Source: an uncultured Kordiimonas sp. (GTDB taxonomy: Bacteria; Pseudomonadota; Alphaproteobacteria; Sphingomonadales; Kordiimonadaceae). Taken from it: a stretch of DNA of 64,000 nt. The position numbers and the translations under genes were made by a program. Positions 24,273 through 33,229 of the stretch are shown in pieces (position 1 is the first letter of the stretch; each line of letters opens with the position of its first letter). The stretch lies in contig CANNEK010000004.1 in assembly GCA_947503625.1 (NCBI GenBank), positions 310,001 to 374,000 of the forward strand. The letters are read 5' to 3'. Below the pieces are notes generated by a model that worked only from the letters and a program-made list of their open reading frames with translations, ran no database searches and had not been told where the DNA came from.

Positions 24273-27140
24273 ATGGTAATAATCCGAAAATCACAGTTTT
24301 CATTCTTTGTCGGCTCCTGGGGATTAGACCGTGCGGCCGGAACCTTCCGTTTAGGGGTTCTTTTGCTTTTAATGGCTATTGGTTCGGCTTTCGGACCGGT
24401 TTCCGGAGTGTTCGCTCAATCGGATTTCAAATCCCAAGTCATGACACTGATGGGTCAAAAAGAATTCGATGCCGCGCTTTCGATTATTACTAATGCCCAT
24501 GAAGACGGCCTTGCGGATGCTGAAAGTTATCTGCTTCTTGCCGATGCATATCTCAATATTGGTAGTGGTATACCGGCGGAAGCTGCAATTGACAGGGCTC
24601 GTCAACTGGGTGCTGACATTGCCTCTACAGCGGTGCAGTACGCAAAAAGCAAGCTCATTCAAGGACAGTTTTCGAGAGCACTCTCTTCGCTTCGTGGGGT
24701 CACTATTCCAGATGAATTGCGTGGTGACGCTCTGATCATAACGGCGGATGCGAATTTTGCGACGCGGAATTATGACGACGCCAAACGGATATACCAGACC
24801 GCAGTCGAGCAATACCCTGACGATTATCAAGCTTATCTTGGTCTGGCGCGACTTGCACTGAAAGACAAGCAGCTAAACGAAGCAAAGATATTGGCAGACC
24901 AAGCTTATGGGCGTGCCAACGATAACACGATGGTCCAGTATACTCGGGGCTTACTCGCGCGCTATACGGGTGATGTCGCCCAGGCAGAGGCATTTATGCT
25001 TGATGCCTTGAGGCTGTTTCCCGGTAACCTGATGGCAAACCTTGAGCTGGCAGGCATCCGCATCAATCAGCAGCGTTTCGAGGAAGCAGAACAATATCTG
25101 GATACCGTCTATGAAGCCAATCCCAAAAACCCCATGGCGCTCTATTTGTCGGGCGTTATTTTGTCCAGCCGTGGAGAATACGCTGAAGCTAATGCACTGT
25201 TAAATCGCGCACGTGTTGTAACAGAGAATTATTTGCCGGCGTTATATGTCAAGGGGCTGGTCGCTTATCAACTGGATGATAACGAAGTAGCCGTCGAACT
25301 ACTGGCGAAAGTTTTACAGGCAAGACCAGCTAATCGTACGGCAAGACTGGCGCTTTCAGGTGCTTATTTGAAACTTCAGCAGCCGACCAATGCCTACAAC
25401 ACGTTGTTACCTTTGATAGAGCAGGGTCAGGACGACGCCAATGTGCTTGCAATGGCTGCCGCTATCCTGATTGCGCGAGGGGAGACTGAACGCGGTAGAG
25501 CTATGTATGAACGTGTTGCCGAATTGCAAGGGCGCCAGAGTGCACCGGTTGTACAGGATTTGGACACCAAGGTTGCAATGGCGCAATTTGTGGCTGGTGA
25601 TACCGAGCAGGCCCTTTCAACCTTGTCAGTGGTAACAGCAGCTGAAGAGTCACAGATACGAGACCTTGGTATCATGGGAAGCATGCAATTGCGGACTGAA
25701 GACTTTGAGGGTGCGCAGATCACGATCAATAAAATTATTGAAGCGGATCCAAACCGGGCCTTGGGATATAATATGAGAGGCACTCTCGAATTCAAACTGA
25801 ACGACTTTGAAGGTGCCATGCAATCCTATACCCAGGCTCTAACCCGGCAATCAGACTATTACACAGCGCTGAGAAACAGGGCACTGGCAGCAATGAACCT
25901 GGAGCGGTACGACCGCGCAGAAACTGACCTGAAGCGCTTGTTGGAAGAGCAGCCGAGCGACACACGTGCAAAAGCAGCACTTGGGAAAGTTTTGCTTGAA
26001 AACGGAAAGGCAGAGGAAGCCGTTCCTTACTTCCGGGAGGCAGTTCGGTTGATCCCGTCATCTCTTGAGCTATGGGCCGATTATTCGCAGGCGCTTGCCG
26101 ACGCGGGCAACACGACCCGAGCCATTGAGGAGGCGCGAGCCACGGCTATCAGAGGCGAAGATAACCCGGAAATATTACGCCGAATGGGATTGCTTCTGCT
26201 GTCTTTGGGGCAGGCGCGTGCGGCTGAAAGGCCGCTCTCTCGCTACGCCGCATACCGTTATGACAATGGTGAGGCCAATGTTCTTCATGGCCGCGCACTG
26301 CTTCAGACAGGTTTGTTTTCCGGGGCACGGCTGGCTTTCCAGAGGGCCGCGCAGGCAAGCAATCAAACGGTAGACCCGGAAGTTATCAACTGGTACCTGT
26401 TTGCGACCGAGGCCAAGGGACAAAAACTGGAAGAAGCCGAGAAACGCTTGCCTACGCTTCAAGTCTTGAAGCGCCCTGAAGATGTTTCCGCCAATCTGAT
26501 TGGTCAGGTGTTCCTTGATAAAGGCGAACCTGAACTAGCGGCGACAGCGTTCCGCGAAGCCATGGCCTCTGAACCCACCGACGAACTGGCAATCGGTTTA
26601 TCAAGGTCTCTGTTTGCTCTTGGAAACCCGGAGAGCGGGGTGCAGCAACTTGAGCAGTTCCTGATTGGAAATGATACTTCACGGTTGGTCCGTGTAGAGC
26701 TCGCGCGGCGCTATGAACAGCTCGAACGTTATGACGACGCAGGGCTGCAATATGAGCAATTGCTGCGGTCTGGCGTGGCGGACGCTGTTGTCGTTTCGAA
26801 ACTGGCTATGATTTATTTCCGCCAGGGCAACAGGTCCAGTGTTCAGTTAGCAGAGCGTGCTTTTCTGATGGCCCCTGAAAATCCGGCAATTCTGGATGTG
26901 GCAGGCTGGATTGCATTACAGGCAGAAGACAACAAAACCAACCAGGCCGTTGAGTATCTTGAAAAAGCCACGCGTCGAGCTCCATCAGAAGCGCTCTACA
27001 AATACCATTTGGGAATGGCTTATATTAAAAAGGGTGACCGACGCTCGGCACGCCGCGTTTTGCAGCAGGCTCTAAATCTCGATTCAGATTTTGAAGGTGC
27101 GGAGGACGCGCGCAGACAGTTGCTTGATCTGATGTCATAA
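24273..27140 (+). CDS. prsT: PEP-CTERM system TPR protein PrsT
   Basis: PrsT-type proteins are large secreted TPR proteins found in XrtA loci, with an unknown role in matrix assembly or lipoprotein handling. The 955-residue product starts with a long basic leader and signal peptide (about 1-50, ending VFAQSD). About twenty helical TPR repeats cover the rest, with recurring G.(A/S)..Y..A patterns. The ATG at 24273 lies just after the stop of the sugar-transferase gene; ATGs at 24240 and 24255 inside that gene are less likely. No catalytic domain is visible. Confidence 0.85.
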   Translation: MVIIRKSQFSFFVGSWGLDRAAGTFRLGVLLLLMAIGSAFGPVSGVFAQSDFKSQVMTLMGQKEFDAALSIITNAHEDGLADAESYLLLADAYLNIGSGIPAEAAIDRARQLGADIASTAVQYAKSKLIQGQFSRALSSLRGVTIPDELRGDALIITADANFATRNYDDAKRIYQTAVEQYPDDYQAYLGLARLALKDKQLNEAKILADQAYGRANDNTMVQYTRGLLARYTGDVAQAEAFMLDALRLFPGNLMANLELAGIRINQQRFEEAEQYLDTVYEANPKNPMALYLSGVILSSRGEYAEANALLNRARVVTENYLPALYVKGLVAYQLDDNEVAVELLAKVLQARPANRTARLALSGAYLKLQQPTNAYNTLLPLIEQGQDDANVLAMAAAILIARGETERGRAMYERVAELQGRQSAPVVQDLDTKVAMAQFVAGDTEQALSTLSVVTAAEESQIRDLGIMGSMQLRTEDFEGAQITINKIIEADPNRALGYNMRGTLEFKLNDFEGAMQSYTQALTRQSDYYTALRNRALAAMNLERYDRAETDLKRLLEEQPSDTRAKAALGKVLLENGKAEEAVPYFREAVRLIPSSLELWADYSQALADAGNTTRAIEEARATAIRGEDNPEILRRMGLLLLSLGQARAAERPLSRYAAYRYDNGEANVLHGRALLQTGLFSGARLAFQRAAQASNQTVDPEVINWYLFATEAKGQKLEEAEKRLPTLQVLKRPEDVSANLIGQVFLDKGEPELAATAFREAMASEPTDELAIGLSRSLFALGNPESGVQQLEQFLIGNDTSRLVRVELARRYEQLERYDDAGLQYEQLLRSGVADAVVVSKLAMIYFRQGNRSSVQLAERAFLMAPENPAILDVAGWIALQAEDNKTNQAVEYLEKATRRAPSEALYKYHLGMAYIKKGDRRSARRVLQQALNLDSDFEGAEDARRQLLDLMS

Positions 27141-27188
27141 TAATCCCGTCAAGTCCCATAATTCTTCCCGTTTCGAGAGAGAAAGCCA

Positions 27189-28418
27189 GTGCAGGGCGAC
27201 AGTACATCAAGACCTATACGCGTTTTACTTTTCTCGTCGCTATTTCCCCATGAAGGTGAACCCACACTGGGTGTGTTTGTGCAAAACCGATTGCGGCATT
27301 TGCTCAAAGACCAGCACGTGGAAGCAACAGTGGTGGCGCCAGTGCCCTGGTTTCCGTTGCCGTGGAAGATTTTTGGACGATACGGACGTGCAGCGAAAGC
27401 GAAACCCGTATCCTTCGTTGACGGTGTAACTGTTTATCATCCCAGATATATCGTTGTTCCCAGAATAGGTATGATGTTGGCGCCCTACACCATGGCGTGG
27501 TCCGCCTCTCGGTTAATTCGTAGACTGATAGGTAAAGGCGCAGTATTTGATTTGCTGGATGCTCACTATCTGTATCCCGATGGTGTTGCGGCCATGCATA
27601 TTGCCCGGAAGCTCAATCTTCCTTTCGTTGTTACAGCAAGAGGTAGTGATGTGACGCAAATTGCGCTTATGCCCGGCCCGAAAAGGCGCGTGTTACATGC
27701 CTGCAAGGCTGCAAGCCATGTCATCACGGTCAGCCAGTCCCTAAAGGGCAAATTGAATGCACTTGGAGTAAATGAAGCGCACATAACGAGTGTCAGGAAC
27801 GGGATAGACCATGATCGTTTTAGCCCCGTTGATGGCGCCCGGGCGACTATATGTCAAAAAACCAATTTGGATCCCAAACGTTCCATTGTTCTGTTTGCAG
27901 GTTGGCTCATTCAACGAAAACGTGTGGATATTCTGCTGGATGCATTGGTTTTTATACCGGAAATGCAGGCTGTTATAGTTGGTGATGGTGATTTGCGATC
28001 AAAACTGACGATCAGGGCACAGGATCTGGGTATCGAAAAACGTGTTGTTTTTGTTGGGCAACAATCACCTGCCGACATGCCGACTTTTTTCTCCGCAGTG
28101 GATGTGTTTTGTTTGCCATCCGAGCGGGAGGGATGGGCCAACGTTATGTTGGAGGCAATGGCATGCGGCACGCCGTTGGTGGCAAGAGGCGTCGACGGTG
28201 CATTGGAACTGGTGAAAACAGATGATGTGGGTCAACTGGTAGACGGTAATGATCCCGAAAAATATGCTGATGCCATAATCAGAGTGTTGGAAGCCAATCT
28301 GGACCGGCACTATATCAGGGAGTATGCAAAAGGCTACGGTTGGGCGACAACTTCTGCCACACAAGCTCGAATATTCAAGGAAGCAATTTTATCAAAAGGT
28401 GTTGAAATTGAACGATAA
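27189..28418 (+). CDS. Family 4 glycosyltransferase
   Basis: A 409-residue retaining GT-B glycosyltransferase. The N-terminal domain has the acceptor-side start VLLFSSLFPHEGEPTLGVFVQNR. The C-terminal GT4 domain has FAGWLIQRKRVDILLDAL, the E-x7-E-type motif in PSEREGWANVMLEAMACGTP and a following RGVDGALEL. It resembles TuaC-type sugar transferases. The start is GTG at 27189, 48 bases after prsT. It should add one sugar of the exported polysaccharide; donor and linkage cannot be told. Confidence 0.88.
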   Translation: MQGDSTSRPIRVLLFSSLFPHEGEPTLGVFVQNRLRHLLKDQHVEATVVAPVPWFPLPWKIFGRYGRAAKAKPVSFVDGVTVYHPRYIVVPRIGMMLAPYTMAWSASRLIRRLIGKGAVFDLLDAHYLYPDGVAAMHIARKLNLPFVVTARGSDVTQIALMPGPKRRVLHACKAASHVITVSQSLKGKLNALGVNEAHITSVRNGIDHDRFSPVDGARATICQKTNLDPKRSIVLFAGWLIQRKRVDILLDALVFIPEMQAVIVGDGDLRSKLTIRAQDLGIEKRVVFVGQQSPADMPTFFSAVDVFCLPSEREGWANVMLEAMACGTPLVARGVDGALELVKTDDVGQLVDGNDPEKYADAIIRVLEANLDRHYIREYAKGYGWATTSATQARIFKEAILSKGVEIER

Positions 28419-29418
28419 GGCAAAACAATTGTCAGATAACCCTCGCGGACCAGTGCTGGTTACAGGTGGTGCAGGCTACATTGGCGGACACATGGTTTTG
28501 GCACTTCAGGATGCAGGCCTTGAGGTTTGTGTGCTGGACGACCTGAGCACAGGCGCACAGCGCCCTTTTCACGCGGACGTTCATTTTTATGAGGGAAAGA
28601 TACACGACGGTGATCTGGTTCGCTCCATTCTTGAACGTCATGAAGTGCGTTCAATTTTGCATTTCGCCGGCTCAATAAAAGTCGATGAGTCAGTCGTTAA
28701 CCCTTTGAAATATTACCATAATAATACGGAAGGTAGCCGGGTTCTTATCGAGGCGGCTGTTGCAGGCGGTGTTGCCGAATTTATATTTTCCTCCACCGCG
28801 GCTGTTTATGGTGAAACCGGTGATCACCCGGTGAACGAAGAAGCAACGCCTGTTCCGCTCAATCCGTATGGTGCATCAAAACTATTTACTGAGCAGCAAC
28901 TGAAAGATGTCTGTGCTGTTTCCGACATGAAATTTGGTATTTTCCGATACTTCAATGTAGCAGGAGCCGATCCTGCATTGCGGCACGGGCAATTTCTCGA
29001 ACAACCAACCCATCTGATTGGGCGGGCAATAGATGCCATGCTGGAAAAAGCACCGGCGCTGACCGTGTTTGGTAAGGAGCTGCCGACTGCTGACGGAACC
29101 GGTGTCAGGGACTACATTCATGTTAGTGATGTGGCTTCAGCCCATCTGGCTCTGCTGAAACACATGCAGAGCAACCAACAATCCTGTATGATAAATCTTG
29201 GATATGGTCGTGGTAGTTCCGTTTTGGACGTTATTGCAGCGCTGGAAGCCGAAATAGGGCAGAAAGTACCACATGAGTTTGGGCCGCCACGACAAGGTGA
29301 GGCACCGTCTGTTATAGCTGATATTGAGCGGCTTGAAGCGACGCTTGATTGGCAACCGCGGTACGGAGAGTTGGCGCAGATGCTAAGGTCCTCGTATGAT
29401 TGGGCTAAATCACTTTAA
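28399..29418 (+). CDS. galE: UDP-glucose 4-epimerase-like GalE
   Basis: An extended short-chain dehydrogenase that would interconvert UDP-glucose and UDP-galactose (or their N-acetyl forms) for polysaccharide synthesis. It has the NAD motif GGAGYIGGH near the start and catalytic SSTAAVYG with NPYGASK. The GalE-typical FRYFNVAGADP and DGTGVRDYIHVSDVA are also present. The open frame extends upstream to 28324, but that lies in the glycosyltransferase gene. I prefer GTG at 28399 (339 aa), though nearby TTG codons are also possible. It overlaps the upstream gene's end. Confidence 0.9.
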   Translation: MLKLNDKAKQLSDNPRGPVLVTGGAGYIGGHMVLALQDAGLEVCVLDDLSTGAQRPFHADVHFYEGKIHDGDLVRSILERHEVRSILHFAGSIKVDESVVNPLKYYHNNTEGSRVLIEAAVAGGVAEFIFSSTAAVYGETGDHPVNEEATPVPLNPYGASKLFTEQQLKDVCAVSDMKFGIFRYFNVAGADPALRHGQFLEQPTHLIGRAIDAMLEKAPALTVFGKELPTADGTGVRDYIHVSDVASAHLALLKHMQSNQQSCMINLGYGRGSSVLDVIAALEAEIGQKVPHEFGPPRQGEAPSVIADIERLEATLDWQPRYGELAQMLRSSYDWAKSL

Positions 29419-29428
29419 GGAGTGAATA

Positions 29429-29617
29429 GTGGACAGTATCTATTTCTTTGTTTGTTGCGTTGGGATAGCGGGAATTATCTTTTGGGCGTACCGCAATGAC
29501 GACTTTGAGGAGTTCAACGATAGCAAAGAGAAGAAAAAGTTCTCAATCCAGAAAAAGAAAACCGAGCCAAGTGTCGACCATGACGATAATGACACACCTC
29601 AGGCTAATCTTCTGTAA
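29429..29617 (+). CDS. Small single-pass membrane protein, unknown
   Basis: The 62-residue product starts at GTG with an excellent AAGGAG site six bases upstream. It has one hydrophobic helix (about residues 4-20) followed by a charged Lys/Asp-rich cytoplasmic tail. I recognise no family. It sits 10 bases after galE, so it is likely the last gene of that transcript. The spacing and ribosome-binding site are the reasons to accept it as real. Confidence 0.6.
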   Translation: MDSIYFFVCCVGIAGIIFWAYRNDDFEEFNDSKEKKKFSIQKKKTEPSVDHDDNDTPQANLL

Positions 29618-29653
29618 TTATTACCATAATTAACCAAGGAATTATGTTAATTC

Positions 29654-29683
29654 TTGATTTACCTTGGTATTCAAGGGCATATT
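29654..29683 (+). promoter_or_regulatory. Candidate promoter of export/chain-length operon
   Basis: TTGATT and CATATT are separated by 18 bases in the 134-base A+T-rich gap before the export lipoprotein gene. The match is modest. This gap is the widest inside the exopolysaccharide locus and is a natural place for a second promoter. Confidence 0.3.
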
Positions 29684-29751
29684 ACCAGATATATAGAGAT
29701 ATATGTTAATTTGGCGCGCCGGGGGCCGCGGCAAAAACTAGAGTAGGTTTG

Positions 29752-30387
29752 ATGACGCGTATTCTGTTTCTTCGGCTCTTGGCATGCGTTTTTTTGGGCG
29801 TGGGCCTGGCAGGTTGTGATGTGTTCCGATCATATGATCGATTACCGCCAGCACCGTTTATTGCTCCCAATGAAGGGCCTGGCCCAAGCTATCTTATTGG
29901 TCCGCTCGATTCCTTGAATGTTTTCGTCTGGCGAAATCCGGAGCTGACCGTTGGCGTGACTGTTCGACCGGATGGTCGCTTGTCTATGCCGCTTATTGAT
30001 GACTTGCCAGCGACAGGCAAGACACCAAGTGATTTGGCCCGCGATATTGAGGAAGAACTCAGTGTTTATATCCAGGGGCCTGTCGTCACAGTTGTTGTGA
30101 GTGGTTTTAATGGGCCATTCTCTCAGCAGGTCCGTGTTCTTGGTGAGGCTGGCACACCACAAGCGATCCCTTACCGGGCTAACATGACGTTACTTGATGT
30201 CATGATACAGGTCGGGGGGCTTACCGAATTTGCCGCCGGCGATCGTGCTACCCTGGTTCGTTTCGAAGACGGCGAACAAAGGGAGTATCGAGTTAAGATT
30301 GAAAGTTTGATTAAAGACGGCGATATTAATGCGAATATTAAGATTCTGCCAGGTGACGTACTGATCATTCCTGAGAGCTTCTTGTAA
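29752..30387 (+). CDS. XrtA-system polysaccharide export lipoprotein
   Basis: An outer-membrane polysaccharide export protein (Wza/KpsD superfamily, TIGR03027-like). The 211-residue product has a signal peptide with lipobox LAGC near residue 23 and a polysaccharide biosynthesis/export domain (YLIGPLDSLNVFVWRNPEL, then VRPDGRLSMPLIDDLPATGKTP). A SLBB domain follows (about 130-205). At this length it lacks the Wza C-terminal helix that crosses the outer membrane, as usual in XrtA loci, so a separate barrel is needed; the gene at 33230 may supply it. Confidence 0.92.
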   Translation: MTRILFLRLLACVFLGVGLAGCDVFRSYDRLPPAPFIAPNEGPGPSYLIGPLDSLNVFVWRNPELTVGVTVRPDGRLSMPLIDDLPATGKTPSDLARDIEEELSVYIQGPVVTVVVSGFNGPFSQQVRVLGEAGTPQAIPYRANMTLLDVMIQVGGLTEFAAGDRATLVRFEDGEQREYRVKIESLIKDGDINANIKILPGDVLIIPESFL

Positions 30388-30434
30388 ATTCACAAGAGCC
30401 TACAGGCGGAATTATTTGGTAGCGGAGACGAAAA

Positions 30435-32060
30435 ATGGCATCGGCCACATTCGGATTACATGAGGTTTATCAACAGATTAAATCTGTTGCCTACGGTATT
30501 TGGCGGAAGCGCTGGTACATGATGGCAACAACTTGGTTGATTTGCCTGGTGGGCTGGGGTGCGGTGTCCACGATGCCTTATCGCTACGAATCAAGTGCGC
30601 AAATTTACGTTGATACCGAAACCATTCTGCCGACCATTGTTCGTGGCTTTGGTATTGATATCGACGTTACACGTAGAATTGATGCGGTTAAAAACCAACT
30701 GGTTACCAGGCCCAACCTCGAAAAAATCATTCGCCGGTCTGAGTATCTGGAAAGACTGGCAAATAATGATGCAGCGCTCAATTCGCTTGTGGCAGAAATG
30801 CAGGGCGACATTCGTGTGACGGCCCTTCAGGGCAGCATGTATCGCATCCAGTATGAAATTTCGGATGGCAGGTTAAGTGACAGGCAGCGCGCGGAAGTCG
30901 CTCGCAATGTTGTCAATAACCTGCTGTCTTTCTTCCTTGAAGGTGGGGCTGAAGGTGCCAACGGGAATAATAACGAGAATGCTCAGGATTTTCTTGATCA
31001 GCAGATCAAGGACTATGAAGAGCGTTTGAGCGCCGCCGAAACGATTCACGCCAAATTCAAGCAGGACAATATCGAATATATTGGCGGTCAAAGCAGCTTC
31101 TTGTCTCGCCATGATGAGGCTAAGGAATCTTTGCGGGAAACCCGGAACAAAATTGGTGAATTGAATGTCACGTTGTCCACATTGCAGGAGCAGATTCAGA
31201 ATGTTCCCGCAACCATTCGGGAGGCCAAGTCATCCCGGGTGAGAGGCGGAGGTGACGACGACCCCTTGCAATCAAGAATCACCGAACTTCAGAAAAAACT
31301 CGATAGCTTGCGCACATTTGGTTACCGGGACAAGCACCCTGATGTCGTGAACGTGAGCCGGCAGATAGAAGCACTACAAGCGGAGTTCAAGCAACAGCAG
31401 GATGATATTGCGAAAGAACTCTCGGCGTCTGCAGAGGCAGGCAAGAACTCCAACTTTACCACCGAAACGCCCAATCGCCTGTACGAGCAATTGATGTTTA
31501 ACATTATCGACACACGCACTCAGGTGAGGACGCTGGAGCAGCGAGAACTTGAACAGCAGAAACTGGTTGCTGAAATGGAAGAGAAAGCAAAACGGGTTCC
31601 GGAAATTGAAGCGCGCGAAAGCCAGCTTCAACGTGATTTTGCTCAACTTCGAAGCTTTTATAACGATCTTCTGGAAAAGAAACAGGATTTGGATTTGCGG
31701 GCCGACGTGGAGAATGCGGATGGTTCCGTGAGCTTGAGGGTGGTCGAGCAACCAAACCTTCCAACGCGCCCAAGTGGTCCACCACGACTGTTGTTCATGA
31801 GCGGAATGCTGGTCTTCGCTCTTATGTCAGGCGTAGGATTTGCACTTGTTTTGTCTGTTTTGAGACCTGTAGTGCTGACAGTCGAGCAATTGCGATCACA
31901 ATTTGATTTGAATATTTTGGGTAACGTTTCTCGCTCTCTTTCAGAAGAAGAAACTCGTCAACGCAGCATGGAGCTGTTGATGTTTGCTGGCGCCACGGCG
32001 GCACTCTTTACGGTGTTTGCCGGGTTTGTGGTGTTCGACATGATTGGGGGACCAGGCTAG
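30435..32060 (+). CDS. XrtA-system chain-length determinant (Wzz type)
   Basis: A polysaccharide co-polymerase that sets chain length and couples synthesis to export (TIGR03007-like). The 541-residue protein has transmembrane helices at about 28-47 and 448-468 bracketing a periplasmic part with long coiled coils. A third C-terminal helix (about 515-537) is visible. Near its end the PNLPTRPSGPPR proline-rich motif typical of Wzz precedes the second helix. It has no kinase domain; the kinase is the next gene. Confidence 0.92.
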   Translation: MASATFGLHEVYQQIKSVAYGIWRKRWYMMATTWLICLVGWGAVSTMPYRYESSAQIYVDTETILPTIVRGFGIDIDVTRRIDAVKNQLVTRPNLEKIIRRSEYLERLANNDAALNSLVAEMQGDIRVTALQGSMYRIQYEISDGRLSDRQRAEVARNVVNNLLSFFLEGGAEGANGNNNENAQDFLDQQIKDYEERLSAAETIHAKFKQDNIEYIGGQSSFLSRHDEAKESLRETRNKIGELNVTLSTLQEQIQNVPATIREAKSSRVRGGGDDDPLQSRITELQKKLDSLRTFGYRDKHPDVVNVSRQIEALQAEFKQQQDDIAKELSASAEAGKNSNFTTETPNRLYEQLMFNIIDTRTQVRTLEQRELEQQKLVAEMEEKAKRVPEIEARESQLQRDFAQLRSFYNDLLEKKQDLDLRADVENADGSVSLRVVEQPNLPTRPSGPPRLLFMSGMLVFALMSGVGFALVLSVLRPVVLTVEQLRSQFDLNILGNVSRSLSEEETRQRSMELLMFAGATAALFTVFAGFVVFDMIGGPG

Positions 32061-32100
32061 TGAAAACGGCCTTGTTCTATTCAAGTGAGTTTATTGTCGT

Positions 32101-33219
32101 ATGGACCTGATTGAACGCGCGGCGAAGAACGCCAAGAAGAAAGACGAAGAGGGTAGTTCTCTGGTAGAACGGGCCGCCAAGAAGTCTGGCGAAAGTCCTT
32201 TTGATCGCGCTGCTGGCAGCGGTATAGGTAACCCCGAGAATCGTAAGGCCGACCCGTCGTCTCTCAATCCGACACTGACGGAAAATGAGAAACCGAAACC
32301 TTTTAAAGGTATTGGCGCTCCCGGCGCAAAGCCAAAGCCGAAGGCAGCCAACGAAGATCCGGCTCCCAACACAGGTAAACTGGCTGCGAAAGACAATGAC
32401 AACGACAGCTCACCAAGATCTCTGGCCATTGGTGATACGGCGGGCTCACTGTCCACGCCCAAAAAGGCGCGCAAGCGAAAACCTCCTGAAGAGATCGACC
32501 TCGTTGCCCTCAGGGAAGCCGGGTATATAACCCCGGATATGCCGCCCAATCTGATGTCTGAAGAATTCAGGATTATCAAGCGCTCTCTGTTGCTGAACGC
32601 GTTTTCCAAAAACGAGAAGAAGCAAGATGGCGTTAACAACAACGTTATACTCGTGACAAGTTCAAACCCGAGTGAGGGTAAAACATTTTGCACCATTAAC
32701 CTCGCTTTATCGATCGCGACAGAGCAGGACGTGACGGTGTTGCTCGTTGACGCAGATTTCTCGAAACCGGAGATTTTAAACCGTCTTGGCGTTAAAGGCG
32801 GGCGCGGTCTTATGGATGTAGTTGCTGATGGAAACATGGACGTTGGGGATTGCCTGGTTCGCACGAACATTCCTAATCTGGTCTTGTTGCCTGCCGGGCG
32901 TCAGCACAATTTGACAACTGAACTTCTGGCCAGTGATCGCATGGCTAAGATGGTTACTGAAATATCCTCTCGCTATTCTGATCGTATAGTTATTTTTGAT
33001 TCTCCACCCGTGCTTGCAAGTTCTGCAGCGTCGGTACTCGCGCTTTATATGGGACAGATCGTTTTTGTTATTGAAGCTGAAAAAACTACAGAGCCTCAGA
33101 TCAAAGAGAGCATCGGAATGATCAGCGCGTGCGAGAATATCAATCTTTTGTTGAACAAAACTCGTTATAACGGCTCCAATAAGAAGTTCGCATCTTACTA
33201 CGGCTACGGCGGACGATAA
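32101..33219 (+). CDS. XrtA-associated tyrosine autokinase
   Basis: A cytoplasmic BY-kinase that partners the chain-length protein (TIGR03018-like). The 372-residue protein starts with repeats of the form (I/V)ERAAKK. A basic, proline-rich linker precedes the kinase domain: Walker A SNPSEGKTFCT (about 191-201), Walker A' VLLVDADFSKP and Walker B VIFDSPPV. The C-terminus has a tyrosine group, ASYYGYGGR, the likely autophosphorylation site. Cycles of this phosphorylation usually control polymer length. It follows the chain-length gene by 40 bases. Confidence 0.93.
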   Translation: MDLIERAAKNAKKKDEEGSSLVERAAKKSGESPFDRAAGSGIGNPENRKADPSSLNPTLTENEKPKPFKGIGAPGAKPKPKAANEDPAPNTGKLAAKDNDNDSSPRSLAIGDTAGSLSTPKKARKRKPPEEIDLVALREAGYITPDMPPNLMSEEFRIIKRSLLLNAFSKNEKKQDGVNNNVILVTSSNPSEGKTFCTINLALSIATEQDVTVLLVDADFSKPEILNRLGVKGGRGLMDVVADGNMDVGDCLVRTNIPNLVLLPAGRQHNLTTELLASDRMAKMVTEISSRYSDRIVIFDSPPVLASSAASVLALYMGQIVFVIEAEKTTEPQIKESIGMISACENINLLLNKTRYNGSNKKFASYYGYGGR

Positions 33220-33229
33220 AGGACCGCCG

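Noticed and set aside
29712-29729. GG-N10-GC spacing in a G+C-rich block before the export lipoprotein gene
   Set aside because: The -12 part reads GGGGC in place of TTGC; the spacing alone is likely by chance in a G+C-rich stretch.
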